Assembly (NCBI RefSeq): GCF_001488575.1
Contig: NZ_LN831302.1
Location: 1,302,001-1,366,000, forward strand
Direction of reading: 5' to 3'
DNA length: 64,000 nt
Source: Halobacterium hubeiense
Lineage (GTDB): Archaea; Halobacteriota; Halobacteria; Halobacteriales; Halobacteriaceae
Shown here: in pieces, positions 52,236 through 61,572 of the stretch
Layout of the letters: each line of letters starts with the position of its first letter
How positions within the stretch are numbered: the stretch's first letter is position 1
Position numbers and translations under genes: made by a program
The notes under the pieces: generated by a model
What the model saw: the letters and a program-made list of their open reading frames with translations, nothing else
Databases searched by the model: none
What the model was told of the DNA's origin: nothing

Positions 52236-52859
52236 ATGAGCACGACTCGCGCGCCCGCCGACCGCCTCCGGTCGTTCGTCGGCGTGCTCGGGGACCGACG
52301 CACCTACCGGCGAGTGCTCTACCTGCTCGCCGCGATGCCGCTCGGCTTCCTCTACTACCTCCTGCTCACGTTCGGGTTCGTGTTCGGCGTCGCGCTCGCC
52401 GTGTTCGTCGTCGGCGTCCCCGTCCTGCTGGCGACGCTGCTGGTCGCGCGCGTCCTCGCCGACTGGGAGCGCCGCCTCGCGAACGCGCTCCTCGACACCG
52501 ACATCGCGCCCCGCGACGGCCTCCCGTCGCTCTCCGAGGACGGCGTGCTCGCCGCCGTCAGTGCGCTCGTCCGCTCGAACACCACGTGGCGCAGCGTCGC
52601 CTTCCTCGTCGTGAAGTCGCTGGTCGGCTTCCTCGCGTGGCTGTTCGTCCTCCTCGCCGGTGTCGGCGCGCTCGTTCTCCTCCTCGCCCCGCTCGGCGGT
52701 ATCGCCACCGTCCTCGGGTGGACCATCGACACCCTCCCCGAACGACTGCTCGCGCTCCCGCTCGGCGTGTTACTCGCGCTCACCACCGTCCACGTGCTCG
52801 TCGCCGCAGCCGACCAGACCGGGGACATCGCAACTGCGTTGCTCGGGAGCGAAGAGTAG
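52236..52859 (+). CDS. Sensor-domain membrane protein (putative sensor, DUF-like)
   Basis: A 207-residue protein with four membrane helices: about 28-62 (LYLLAAMPLGFLYYLLL, then VFVVGVPVLLATLLV) and about 122-195. The layout of two helical pairs separated by a soluble stretch of about 55 residues matches the putative sensor domain often found alone or fused to regulators. A TTTTTG element about 30 bases upstream may be its TATA box. Ligand unknown. Confidence 0.72.
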   Translation: MSTTRAPADRLRSFVGVLGDRRTYRRVLYLLAAMPLGFLYYLLLTFGFVFGVALAVFVVGVPVLLATLLVARVLADWERRLANALLDTDIAPRDGLPSLSEDGVLAAVSALVRSNTTWRSVAFLVVKSLVGFLAWLFVLLAGVGALVLLLAPLGGIATVLGWTIDTLPERLLALPLGVLLALTTVHVLVAAADQTGDIATALLGSEE

Positions 52860-52875
52860 AGTTTGGCGGGTGCGG

Positions 52876-52895
52876 TCGGTCAGGGATTTGAACCC
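52876..52895. repeat. Displaced copy of the tRNA-Glu 3' part
   Basis: The 20 bases at 52876-52895 are identical to 53026-53045, which include the T-arm and acceptor 3' strand of the tRNA-Glu. The copy is in the same orientation, 150 bp from the intact gene. This is what is left when an element integrates at a tRNA 3' end and is later lost. Confidence 0.5.
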
Positions 52896-53022
52896 GATGC
52901 CAGACCTCGCTGACTCACGGTTCCACCGTTCATCTTTCCGAGGTTGCTTCGCAACCTCGCACCGCTCGGTCTGCCGTGGTTCGAACCCTTCGCTGCGCGC
53001 TTTTCTCACTTCGTTCGAAAAG

Positions 53023-53097
53023 TGCTCGGTCAGGGATTTGAACCCTGGTCGTCGGCTCGAAAGGCCAACATGATTGGCCGGACTACACCAACCGAGC
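53023..53097 (-). tRNA. tRNA-Glu (anticodon UUC)
   Basis: On the minus strand the gene begins GCTCGGT and ends ACCGAGC plus discriminator A; these ends pair as the acceptor stem. The D-arm begins TGGTGTAGTCCGGCC. The anticodon stem TTGGC/GCCGA encloses the loop CTTTCGA with anticodon TTC. The T-arm is CCAGGGTTCAAATCCCTG. No intron is seen and CCA is not encoded. About 75 bases. Confidence 0.9.
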
Positions 53098-53153
53098 GAC
53101 ACTCGTTGGTACCCGGGAGAATTGTTTAAACGTGTCGTTCTGCCGTGGCCGTG

Positions 53154-55121
53154 TCAGTGGCCCTCGAAGTCGGGGTCGCGGTCGCCGGTGAACGCCGCGA
53201 TGCCCTCCATGAGGTCCTGGGTGTTCATCAGCTGGCCGAACGCCTGCGCCTCGGCTTCGAGGCCGGCGTCCGTGGAGTCGCGGCCGGCGAGCATCGCGCG
53301 CTTCGTGTACTTCTGGGCGATGGGCGGGCCGGCGGCGAGGTCGCGGGCGAGCTCCCACGCGCGGTCGTCGAGTTCGTCGTTCGGGACGACCTCGTTGATG
53401 AACCCGTAGTCCTCCAGCTCAGCGGCCTCGTAGCGGTCCGCGGTGAAGATGATTTCCTTCGCGCGGCCCTCGCCGACGATGTTCTTGAGGCGCTGGGTGC
53501 CGCCCCAGCCCGGCAGGAGGCCGAGGTTGTGCTCGGGCTGGCCGAGTTCGGAGCGCTCGCTGGCGACGCGGAGGTCCGCGCACGTCGCCAGTTCCATCCC
53601 GCCGCCGAGACAGTAGCCGTCGATGCCCGCGACGACGGGCACGTCGGCGGCTTCGAGTTTGCCGAACGTCTGCTGGCCCTTCCGGGAGAGCTCCACGGCG
53701 TCGATGGGGTCCGCGCTGCCCGCCATCGAGGTGACGTCCGCGCCCGCGGAGAACGCCTTCTCGCCGGCGCCCGTGAGGAGGATGGCGCGCACGTCGTCGT
53801 CGCCGTCGAGGTCGTCGACGGCGTTCGCGAGGTCGTCGAGGAGGTCCTCGCTAATGGTGTTCATGCGGTGCGGGCGGTCGAGTTCCACGTGCGCGACGTT
53901 GTCCTCGACGGTCACGACGAGGTTCTCGTAGGACGCCGCTTCGTCCTCCGTTTCGGCGCCGTAGAACCCCTCACCGGCGTCCGCGAGCCGCTGGAGTTCG
54001 TCGGCGGGCCCGTAGCGCGGTGCGCCGGTGTCCTCGTAGGCCGCTTCGAGCGCCTCGTGGAGGTGCGCGAGGCCGGCGTCGTCGGCCATCTTCGCGGGGC
54101 CCTCGGGGTAGCCGGCGCCGAGCTGGACGGCCTCGTCGATTTCCGCGGGGTCGGCGACGTCGTTGCCGACGAGCTTCGCGACCTCGTTGGCCATCACGGC
54201 GAGCAGGCGGTCCGCGACGTCCTCGCGAATCTGGTCGGTCGGAACGTCGGCACCACCTTCCTCGTAGACGTAGAAGCCACGGCCGGTCTTCTTCCCGAGG
54301 TCCTCAGCGTCTACCTTCTCGACGAGCAGCGGGCACGGCTCGTAGGCCTCGCCGAGCACGCCCTGCATGTAGTCGAGGACGTCGTAGGAGACGTCGACGC
54401 CGACCTGGTCGGCGAGCTCGAACGCGCCCATCGGCAGACCGAGGTCGTACTTCGTCGTGGAGTCGACTTCCTCGATGGTGGCGACGTCGTCGTGGACGAG
54501 CCACGCGGCCTCGTTCAGCAGCGGGACGAGCACGCGGTTGACGATGAACCCCGGGGAGTCCTTGCGGACGCGAACCGGCGTCTTCCCCATCTCCTCGGCG
54601 AGATCCTCGGTGAGGTCGAGCACGTCGTCGTCGCTGTGCTCGCCCGCGATGACCTCCACGAGCTGCATCCGCACGGGCGGATTGAAGAAGTGCATCCCGC
54701 AGAACCGCTCGGGGCGGTCGGTGACCTCCGACAGCTCCGTGATCGAGAGGCTGGAGGTGTTCGTCGCGAACACCGCGTGGTCGGGCGCGTGCTGTTCGAG
54801 CTCCCGGTAGACGTTCTGCTTGATGTCCATCTTCTCCGGGACGGCCTCGACGACGAAGTCGGCGTCCTCGACGGCCGCCTCCAGGTCCACGATGGGAGTG
54901 ACGCGGTCGAGGGCGGCGTCGGCCTCGTCGTCGCCGATCTGGTCGTTCTCCGCGAGCTTCCCCAGCGACCACTCGATCTGGTCGTAGCCGTTCTGCACGA
55001 ACTCCTCTTTGATGTCGCGGAGGTTCACGTCGAAGCCCGCCAGCGCCGCCACTTCCGCGATGCCGTGGCCCATGTTTCCGGCGCCCAGCACCGCGATGGT
55101 CTCGATGTCATCAACGTCCAT
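53154..55121 (-). CDS. 3-hydroxyacyl-CoA dehydrogenase/enoyl-CoA hydratase fusion
   Basis: A 655-residue bifunctional beta-oxidation enzyme. Residues 1-185 are the NAD-binding domain (VLGAGNMGHGIAEVAALAG), 186-390 hold the dimerisation domains (RDSPGFIVNRVLVPLLNEA with KDSPG), and about 400-655 are enoyl-CoA hydratase (IDGYCLGGGMELATCADLRVAS; LGLLPGWGGTQRL). The dehydrogenase-first order is the archaeal arrangement, opposite to bacterial FadB. It can hydrate crotonyl-CoA and oxidise 3-hydroxybutyryl-CoA, so it may complete glutaryl-CoA breakdown. Confidence 0.93.
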   Translation of the reverse strand: MDVDDIETIAVLGAGNMGHGIAEVAALAGFDVNLRDIKEEFVQNGYDQIEWSLGKLAENDQIGDDEADAALDRVTPIVDLEAAVEDADFVVEAVPEKMDIKQNVYRELEQHAPDHAVFATNTSSLSITELSEVTDRPERFCGMHFFNPPVRMQLVEVIAGEHSDDDVLDLTEDLAEEMGKTPVRVRKDSPGFIVNRVLVPLLNEAAWLVHDDVATIEEVDSTTKYDLGLPMGAFELADQVGVDVSYDVLDYMQGVLGEAYEPCPLLVEKVDAEDLGKKTGRGFYVYEEGGADVPTDQIREDVADRLLAVMANEVAKLVGNDVADPAEIDEAVQLGAGYPEGPAKMADDAGLAHLHEALEAAYEDTGAPRYGPADELQRLADAGEGFYGAETEDEAASYENLVVTVEDNVAHVELDRPHRMNTISEDLLDDLANAVDDLDGDDDVRAILLTGAGEKAFSAGADVTSMAGSADPIDAVELSRKGQQTFGKLEAADVPVVAGIDGYCLGGGMELATCADLRVASERSELGQPEHNLGLLPGWGGTQRLKNIVGEGRAKEIIFTADRYEAAELEDYGFINEVVPNDELDDRAWELARDLAAGPPIAQKYTKRAMLAGRDSTDAGLEAEAQAFGQLMNTQDLMEGIAAFTGDRDPDFEGH

Positions 55122-55274
55122 GGTAGTACACCCGCCGGGAGCCCCGTTGAAGCTTTCCCTCTCCGCGAGTGTGAACGTCTCACGGGTTTACACGCGTGGA
55201 AACTGACGGCTCTGAGTCTGGGTGCCGGCGGCGAGACGCAACGCACTTGTCGGCGTCCCGAAAACCGCTCCGGC

Positions 55275-55700
55275 GTGAACACCCAGCAACGCGCCGCCGC
55301 CCTCGGTCTCGTCGCCGGCGTCGTCCACACGCTGGTCGTACTGGTCGCCCTCGAATCGCTCACCGGCGGGTTCACCACCTCGACTGGACGGCTGTTCCTC
55401 CAGTCGTTGGCCTCAACGCTCGTGTCGCTGGCCGTGATTCCCGGCGTCCCGCTGTACGGCGCGTGGCGGATGCGCGTCCGCGAGTCGCCGACCCGACACG
55501 CCGCGCTCGTCGGCGTCGGCGCGGGCGTCGCGGTCGCCGTCAGCTATCCGCTGGTCACCGCGGCGAGCGTCGGCGCGCCGTTCGGCGAGGCGCTCGGGAT
55601 TCGGCTCGTCGGCCCCTACCTCGTGAACGGGCTCTCGCCCGCGGTGTACAGCGGCGTCGCTGCGCTGGCGGGGTTCCTGCTCGCGGGTCGAAACGCGTAG
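55275..55700 (+). CDS. Small membrane protein, four hydrophobic segments
   Basis: A 141-residue protein from GTG at 55275 (MNTQQRAAALGLVAGVVHTL). Hydrophobic segments lie at about 8-28, 40-62, 76-98 and 115-138. No charged active-site motif is visible. It is 25 bases upstream of the DNA glycosylase gene on the same strand. Family not recognised. Confidence 0.6.
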   Translation: MNTQQRAAALGLVAGVVHTLVVLVALESLTGGFTTSTGRLFLQSLASTLVSLAVIPGVPLYGAWRMRVRESPTRHAALVGVGAGVAVAVSYPLVTAASVGAPFGEALGIRLVGPYLVNGLSPAVYSGVAALAGFLLAGRNA

Positions 55701-55725
55701 ATTCCCGCAGCGACTTCCCCCCGAC

Positions 55726-56301
55726 ATGACCGACCCGCACGACGTACTCCGCGACGACCCCGAGTTGGAACCGCTCGTCGACGAGCACGGCAAACTCGAA
55801 CTCGACCCCGCCGACGACCCGTTCGAGCGCCTCGTCGTCTCCATCGTCCGCCAGCAGGTGTCGATGGACGCCGCCGCGGCCATCCGCGAGCGGCTCTTCG
55901 ACGCCGTCGAGGTGACGCCCGAAGGCGTCGCCGGCGCCGACCCCGAGGTGCTTCGGGACGCCGGCCTCTCCAGTCAGAAGACCGACTACGTGCGGAACGT
56001 CGCCGACGCGTTCATCGAACGCGACTGGGAGCGCGAATCCTTCGCGGACCTCGGCGACGACGAGGTGCGCGCACAACTCACGTCGATTACGGGCGTCGGC
56101 GACTGGACCGCGGAGATGTTCCTGATGTTCGGACTCGGGCGCGAGGACGTCTTCCCGGTCGGCGACCTCGGCATCCGGAAGGGGATGCAGGCGCTGTACG
56201 GCGAGGAGACGACGCGCGCGGAGATGCGCGAGGTCGCACAGCGCTGGCGGCCGTACCGGTCGTACGCGTCGCTGTACGTCTGGCGGGCCTACGAGGGGTA
56301 G
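55726..56301 (+). CDS. alkA: DNA-3-methyladenine glycosylase (AlkA/HhH-GPD)
   Basis: A 191-residue base-excision repair glycosylase. The helix-hairpin-helix LTSITGVGDWTAEMFLMF near 118-135 is followed by the catalytic aspartate Asp147 in VFPVGDLGIRKG. It removes alkylated purines from DNA. It ends where the convergent transporter gene ends (no gap). Confidence 0.9.
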   Translation: MTDPHDVLRDDPELEPLVDEHGKLELDPADDPFERLVVSIVRQQVSMDAAAAIRERLFDAVEVTPEGVAGADPEVLRDAGLSSQKTDYVRNVADAFIERDWERESFADLGDDEVRAQLTSITGVGDWTAEMFLMFGLGREDVFPVGDLGIRKGMQALYGEETTRAEMREVAQRWRPYRSYASLYVWRAYEG

Positions 56302-57390
56302 CTACGCGAGCCGGCGGTACGCGTGGTCGGCGAGCAGGCCGCCGACGAACGCGACGCCGACGCCCGCGAGGAGGCCGACGACGCCGACGCCGAGCGTGAG
56401 GGCGTACTGGTCGGTGTCGAGGCTGGTGTGCGCGAGCTGGGCGGCGACGGCGGCGAGCACGACGCCGAGCATCGCGACCGGGAACGCCGAGACGACGCCG
56501 ACCGCGAACACCGCCGCGAGCACGTAGAGCGCGCCGAGGACGACGTTCGCGGCGGCGGTGCGCGCGCCGAACGCGTACTTGCCGGCGACGCCGCCGCTCC
56601 CGTGGCACATCGGAATCGCGCCCAGCGGCACCGCGAGGAGGTTCATCACGCCCATGCTGGTCGCGAGGTCGTCGGCCGTAGCGTCCGAGTCGAAGTACTC
56701 GCCGAGCAACAGCGCGGTGGCGACCGCGGCGTTCCCGACGGACATCGCGAGCTGTCCGACAGCGGCCTGTACGGTCCCGACGTCGAGGAGGACGGCGGGC
56801 GACGGGAGCGCGAGCGCGAACGCGGGCACCGCGGGGGAGACGCCCCCATTTTCGACGAGCGCGAGCGCGGCGCCAACGCCGACGACGGCGAGCGCGCTGG
56901 CGCGCACCGAGACGACCGCGACGACAGCGGCGACCGCGACCGCCGCGCCGGCGAGCGCGAGGTCCGTCGCGGCGAGGTCGAAGGCGGTCTCGAAGAGCAC
57001 GAGCGCGACCGCGAGCTGGACGCCGCGGACGACCGGCTGGCCGACGAACCGGCTGACGCGCCCGAGCAGTCCGGTGGCGCCCGCGACCAGTAACGTCCCG
57101 CCCGCGAGCAGGCCGGCGGCCGCGAGCCCGCCGGCGGACAGCGACCCCGCGATTGCCAGCGCCGCCAGCGCCTTCATCGGCTCGACGGAGACCGGGACGC
57201 CGTACCGCGCGCCCCACGCGACTTGGAAGACGCCGAACCAGACGAGCACGGGCGCCAGCGACACCTCCGAGAGCGCAGCGAGCGCGACGACGACCGGGAC
57301 GACCGTAACCGAATCCCCTACCGCGCCCGTGAGGTCGCCGGGGAGCTCGACTGCGGCCGTCCGGGCGGCGAATCGCTCCGAGAATGCCAT
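56302..57390 (-). CDS. MOT1-like molybdate (or sulphate) transporter
   Basis: A 362-residue membrane protein with about 10 helices. YGVPVSVEPMKALAALAIAG near 63-82 and IPMCHGSGGVAGKYAFGARTA near 253-273 are signatures of the MOT1 branch of the SulP superfamily, which carries molybdate. The C-terminal STAS domain of classic SulP carriers is absent, also as in MOT1. It would supply molybdenum to molybdopterin enzymes. Confidence 0.8.
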   Translation of the reverse strand: MAFSERFAARTAAVELPGDLTGAVGDSVTVVPVVVALAALSEVSLAPVLVWFGVFQVAWGARYGVPVSVEPMKALAALAIAGSLSAGGLAAAGLLAGGTLLVAGATGLLGRVSRFVGQPVVRGVQLAVALVLFETAFDLAATDLALAGAAVAVAAVVAVVSVRASALAVVGVGAALALVENGGVSPAVPAFALALPSPAVLLDVGTVQAAVGQLAMSVGNAAVATALLLGEYFDSDATADDLATSMGVMNLLAVPLGAIPMCHGSGGVAGKYAFGARTAAANVVLGALYVLAAVFAVGVVSAFPVAMLGVVLAAVAAQLAHTSLDTDQYALTLGVGVVGLLAGVGVAFVGGLLADHAYRRLA

Positions 57391-57475
57391 CGTGCACCGG
57401 GACGGTTGCCGCGGGCAAGAGTCTGACGCGTGTTCGAAACAGGTTTTCTCGGCGGACGTGAGTGAGTGGTTTTAG

Positions 57476-58795
57476 TTACTCCTCGTCGTCGGGGGCGTCG
57501 ACGCGGCGCTTGACGTCGACCTGGTACTCCTGGAGGATGTCCCGGCCGAGCAACAGCGGGTAGTCCATGTGGCCGCGGTCCTCCAGCGACGCGGCGACGG
57601 TGTGGCGGTCGCCACCGACGCCGACGACGATGTCCACGACCGGCCGCGACTTCCCGGCCTTCACGCTCCCGGAGCGGACTTTCGTCATCGACTTGATGGG
57701 GCCGGCGCCGATTTGGGCGGCGAGCCGGGTGTCGATGCTCGTGCGCGCGGCGCCGGTGTCGGCCTTCGCGACGACGCGCTCGGTGCCGCTCGTCCCGGAG
57801 ACCAGCACGTCCTCGGTGTAGCCGATGGTCGCGGACGCCTCGCCGGCGGGCCGGGGCTCGGTCGCCACCGAATCGGGCTTGGAGTCGTCGAGCGTCTGCG
57901 CGAGCTCGGCGACCCGGTCGTCGTCGACGTCGCCGCCCGCCGTCTCGATGGCGAGCTTCGCGACGTACGGCGCGGGGCTGACACCGGTCGCCTCGAACAG
58001 CCCCTTGAACCCGGCCGTGGGGTTGATTTCGAGGAGGTACCAGCCGTCGGTGCCCTCCACGAGGTCGACGCCGGCGTAGTCGAGGCCGATGGCGTCAGCG
58101 GCTGTCAGCGCCATCTCGGCGGCCTCCTCGGGCACGTCGTCGACGCCCTCGACGGAGCCGCCGAGCGCGACGTTCGTCCGCCAGTCGTTGTCGGGCGCGT
58201 ACCGCCGCATCGTCGCGACGATGTCGCCGTCCACGACGTACACGCGGAGGTCGCGGTGGCGGTCGCTGTCCCGCTCGACGAGCTCCTGGAGGAACGCGTA
58301 CCGGTCGCCCACCCGGGGGTTGACGCGCTCGTCCGCGCTGATTTTCCACGTGCCGCCGCCGTGTGTGCCGATGGCGGTCTTGTAGACGACCTCGTCGCCG
58401 TACTTCGCCTTCTCGTCGTTGAGCCGGTCGGCGTCCAGCGCGAGCGTCGCGTCCGGCAGTCGGACGTCGCCGTTCGCGAGCGTGGTCGCAGTCGCGAACT
58501 TGTGGAACGCCGTCAGGACGTTCCGCGGGCGGTTCAGCATCGGCCGGAGCTGGCTCAGCGACAGCGCCAGCCCCAGCAGTTCCGCGGGCTGTTCGGTCTT
58601 CGAGAGGAGCAGGCGGTTGGCGATGACGTCGACGTACGGGTCGAGCGTCGAGTCGTCGTCCGCGATGTCCACGCAGAGGTTGTCCTCGCGGAGCCACACG
58701 CCCGAGTGGCCGAGCGCTTCCACCGCGTTCAGTATCGCCTTCGTCTCCTTGCTGTTGTGGAGGCTGAGTACGCCGACAGAGACAGAGTCGTCCAT
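57476..58795 (-). CDS. RimK-type ATP-grasp ligase fused to retropepsin-like protease domain
   Basis: A 439-residue fusion. Residues 1-95 are the RimK N-domain (VGVLSLHNSKETKAILNAVEALG), about 100-285 the ATP-grasp core (VYKTAIGTHGGGTWKI; WYLLEINPTAGFKGL with metal Glu/Asn). Residues about 330-430 match the RimK-linked 'ATP-dependent zinc protease' family, with KADTGAARTSIDT (Asp-Thr-Gly) and LLLGRDIL. RimK enzymes join amino acids to proteins or small molecules; the added aspartic-protease-like domain could remove them. Divergent from an aspartoacylase-family gene. Confidence 0.85.
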   Translation of the reverse strand: MDDSVSVGVLSLHNSKETKAILNAVEALGHSGVWLREDNLCVDIADDDSTLDPYVDVIANRLLLSKTEQPAELLGLALSLSQLRPMLNRPRNVLTAFHKFATATTLANGDVRLPDATLALDADRLNDEKAKYGDEVVYKTAIGTHGGGTWKISADERVNPRVGDRYAFLQELVERDSDRHRDLRVYVVDGDIVATMRRYAPDNDWRTNVALGGSVEGVDDVPEEAAEMALTAADAIGLDYAGVDLVEGTDGWYLLEINPTAGFKGLFEATGVSPAPYVAKLAIETAGGDVDDDRVAELAQTLDDSKPDSVATEPRPAGEASATIGYTEDVLVSGTSGTERVVAKADTGAARTSIDTRLAAQIGAGPIKSMTKVRSGSVKAGKSRPVVDIVVGVGGDRHTVAASLEDRGHMDYPLLLGRDILQEYQVDVKRRVDAPDDEE

Positions 58796-58880
58796 CCCGT
58801 GAACTGACGGCGGGCAGCGACTAAACGGTGCCGACGGTTCGGACGGCCCTGTTTTACGTGTCGCTCGCGAACCTTGGTCC

Positions 58881-59900
58881 ATGACCGACGGGGCGTTCAC
58901 GTACGACGGCGGCCGGGTGGACCCCGGGGAGCGCGCGGACATCCGGTACACCATCAGCGAGACGTACCTCGGGGACCCGGTCCGCATCCCCGTCTCCATC
59001 GTGAACGGCGAACAGCCCGGTCCCACCGTCTTCCTCTCAGCGGCCTCCCACGGCGACGAACTCAACGGCATCGAAGTGGTGCGGGAGGTCTCCCACGAGT
59101 GGTCGCACGCCAACCTCCACGGGACGCTGGTGTGTCTGCCCGTGCTGAACGTCCCGGGGTTCGTCACCCAGCAGCGCTACCTCCCCGTCTACGACCGCGA
59201 CCTGAACCGCTCGTTCCCCGGCAACGACGCCTCGACGAGCGCCAAGCGGATGGCCGACCAGATTTTCCGGAACTTCCTCGCGCCCTGCGACTTCGGGCTG
59301 GACTTCCACACCTCGACCCGGGGCCGCACGAACATGCTCCACGTCCGCGCGGACATGACCGACGACGACGTGGTTCGGCTCGCGCGGTCGTTCGGCTCGA
59401 ACGTCGTCATCGACAGCGAGGGGTCGTCGGGGACGCTCCGCCGCGAGGCGACCGAGGCCGGCGTCCCGACCGTCACCGTGGAGATGGGGGAAGCCCACCG
59501 GTTCCAGCGCGGGCTCATCGACCGCGCGCTCGACGGCGTCCACAGCGTGCTCGCGGGGTACGGCATCTATCCGACGGAGGCCGTGGACCTGCCGGCGTGG
59601 TGGACCGTCGTCACGACCGACCAGAAGACGTGGATTCGCGCGGACGACGGCGGCCTCGTGGACATGCACTACGAGCGCGGCGACCTCGTCCGCGAGGGCG
59701 ACGCCATCTGCAGCATCTCGAACCCGTTCAAGACCGACGTCGCGGACGTGGAGGCGCCGTTCACGGGACTGCTCGTCGGGAAACTGGAGAACCCCGTCGT
59801 CTACCCGGGGAACCCGCTGGTCCACCTCGTGGAACTCGACGCCGCGACCCAGCGCGCCTACGAGCGGGCCCGCGAGGCGGGGTCCGGGCCGCCGGCCTGA
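58881..59900 (+). CDS. Succinylglutamate desuccinylase/aspartoacylase-family zinc hydrolase
   Basis: A 339-residue zinc deacylase. The metal motif HGDE at residues 57-60 (SAASHGDELNGIEVV) and the third ligand His near 145 in DFHTSTRGRTN are intact; the Glu base is in TVEMGEAHRF near 198. It hydrolyses an N-acyl amino acid or small peptide bond. The start lies 86 bases from the divergent RimK-fusion gene. That pairing occurs in other prokaryotes and suggests one makes, and one cleaves, the same acylated or aminoacylated product. Confidence 0.85.
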   Translation: MTDGAFTYDGGRVDPGERADIRYTISETYLGDPVRIPVSIVNGEQPGPTVFLSAASHGDELNGIEVVREVSHEWSHANLHGTLVCLPVLNVPGFVTQQRYLPVYDRDLNRSFPGNDASTSAKRMADQIFRNFLAPCDFGLDFHTSTRGRTNMLHVRADMTDDDVVRLARSFGSNVVIDSEGSSGTLRREATEAGVPTVTVEMGEAHRFQRGLIDRALDGVHSVLAGYGIYPTEAVDLPAWWTVVTTDQKTWIRADDGGLVDMHYERGDLVREGDAICSISNPFKTDVADVEAPFTGLLVGKLENPVVYPGNPLVHLVELDAATQRAYERAREAGSGPPA

Positions 59901-60066
59901 CGCCGCGCACGGCGAACGTGTTCGTTTCCGGCCCGAGAGGCATAATATCCTCTAACTATTTACGGAAATAAAATGCTAGAAACCTCGATAAAGAGTCTGA
60001 AAGCATCTTAATCCGCGTTAACTGTTCGGAGTTTTTTACTACCCGGGGACGGACGTACGAACTGCG

Positions 60067-61029
60067 ATGTCGGACCACTCGACTCACACCAGACGCAGCA
60101 TCGTGAAGGCAGTCGGCGCGACCGCCGCGGCCGGCCTGTTCACCGGCGCGGCGAGCGCGGCGACAAGCGACGAGGGCGGACTCGAAGTCGTCGAGTCCCC
60201 CACCGCGAGCACGCTCTACGACGTCGAATCCACGACCGCGGGCGCGTTCGCGGTCGGCAGCGGCGGCGTGGTACTCGAACGCACCGCGAACGGCTGGGAG
60301 AAGCTCCTCGACGGCGGCCCGACGGGGAACGGAAACAGCGTCTACGGCGCTGACGTGACCGACGACGGGAAGCGGCTGTGGTTCGTCGGCTCCTCCGGCG
60401 CCATCGGCGAGTACGACGTCGAAGCCGGCGTCCTCAACGACCACTCCGCGCCCATGGACGTCACGAACAACTTCAACGACGTCTCCGTCACCGGCGAGGC
60501 CGGCGAGGCGAACGTCTACGTCGCCGGCGACTCCGGGAAGATGTACTTCTCCTACGAGAACGGCGAGACCGGCTCGTGGGACTACACGACGCCCGGCTCG
60601 GGTGCCGCAATCAACGCCGTGGACTTCTTCGACGACCGCAGCGGCCACATCGTCGACGGCAACACCAGCGTGTTCTACACGCGCGACGGCGGCACGTGGG
60701 ACAAGCTCGGCATCGCGAACGCCAACCACAACTTCTACGGTGTCGACTCGGACGGCTTCGACGACGTCTGGATCTCGGGCGGCGGCGGCACCGTCTACCA
60801 CTGGAACGGCAGCGAGTGGGTGCGCTCGGACACCGGCGACGCCACCCTCCGCGACGTCGAAGTCGCCGACGGTAGCGGCGCCACGGTCGGCGGCGGCGGG
60901 AAGTTCTACGCCTACGACGGCAGCAAGTGGGCGGCCCAGAGCACGCCGACCGGCCAGAACCTGAAGGCGGTGCTGCGCGGCGACACCACCATCGCGGTCG
61001 GTGCCGGCGGCACCATCCTCGAAGGCTGA
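60067..61029 (+). CDS. Tat-exported beta-propeller protein (BNR/YCF48-like repeats)
   Basis: A 320-residue protein. TRRSIVKAVGATAAAGLFTG near 8-27 is a twin-arginine signal ending at about Ala32. The mature part has regular strand blocks with GAFAVGSGGVVLERTANGWEKLL and VWISGGGGTVYHWNGSEWVRSD, a WxxL/W pattern typical of photosynthesis-type (YCF48/BNR) beta-propellers, six or seven blades. It acts outside the cell. No catalytic motif is evident. Upstream 165 bases (59901-60066) are AT-richer. Confidence 0.78.
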   Translation: MSDHSTHTRRSIVKAVGATAAAGLFTGAASAATSDEGGLEVVESPTASTLYDVESTTAGAFAVGSGGVVLERTANGWEKLLDGGPTGNGNSVYGADVTDDGKRLWFVGSSGAIGEYDVEAGVLNDHSAPMDVTNNFNDVSVTGEAGEANVYVAGDSGKMYFSYENGETGSWDYTTPGSGAAINAVDFFDDRSGHIVDGNTSVFYTRDGGTWDKLGIANANHNFYGVDSDGFDDVWISGGGGTVYHWNGSEWVRSDTGDATLRDVEVADGSGATVGGGGKFYAYDGSKWAAQSTPTGQNLKAVLRGDTTIAVGAGGTILEG

Positions 61030-61177
61030 CGCCCCGCAGGCGTCCCCGTCGAACGGCCCTCGACCGAACATATTCTCCCGCCGGGGTCGCGGGCGACGCG
61101 CGCCCGCCGCCCGCGGTTCGTGCGGCGCGCTCGTGTAGTAACTTCTATGTGCGGAGGGACCACACGCTCCGAATGGT

Positions 61178-61570
61178 ATGAGTCAGTCGTACGACCGAGG
61201 CCTCATCGAGGACTTCGGCCGGTGGCGGGAGTTCACGGCCGGGATGTGGGCCTGGGTATTTCACAAGTTCACAGGGTGGGTGCTCATCGGCTACCTGTTC
61301 ACCCACATCGCCGTCCTGAGCACGTCCATGCAGGGCGCCGAGACGTACAACCAGACGCTGTCCGGGCTGGAGGGGCTGGCGCTGGTCCGGCTGTTGGAGG
61401 TCGGCCTGCTGGCGGTCGCCGTCTTCCACATCCTCAACGGCATCCGCCTGCTGTTCGTCGACCTCGGCGTGGGACTGGAATCGCAAGACAAGAGCTTCTA
61501 CGCGTCGCTCGTGCTGACCGGCGTCATCGTCGTCGCGAGCGTGCCGACGTTCGTCTCGGGGGCGTTCTAA
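61178..61570 (+). CDS. sdhC: Succinate dehydrogenase cytochrome b556-type subunit C
   Basis: A 130-residue membrane subunit with three hydrophobic segments (about 28-48, 68-88, 105-125). [20 protein letters not shown] near 30-48 carries the haem-ligand histidines of the SdhC fold and [16 protein letters not shown] near 85-100 is the second histidine helix. It anchors the complex and holds a haem and the quinone site with SdhD. First gene of the sdhCDBA operon. Confidence 0.87.
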   Translation: MSQSYDRGLIEDFGRWREFTAGMWAWVFHKFTGWVLIGYLFTHIAVLSTSMQGAETYNQTLSGLEGLALVRLLEVGLLAVAVFHILNGIRLLFVDLGVGLESQDKSFYASLVLTGVIVVASVPTFVSGAF

Positions 61571-61572
61571 CA

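Noticed and set aside
53145-55270. Long plus-strand open frame over the hydroxyacyl-CoA dehydrogenase
   Set aside because: Antisense shadow; only its last part (from GTG 55275) has membrane-protein character and was annotated separately.
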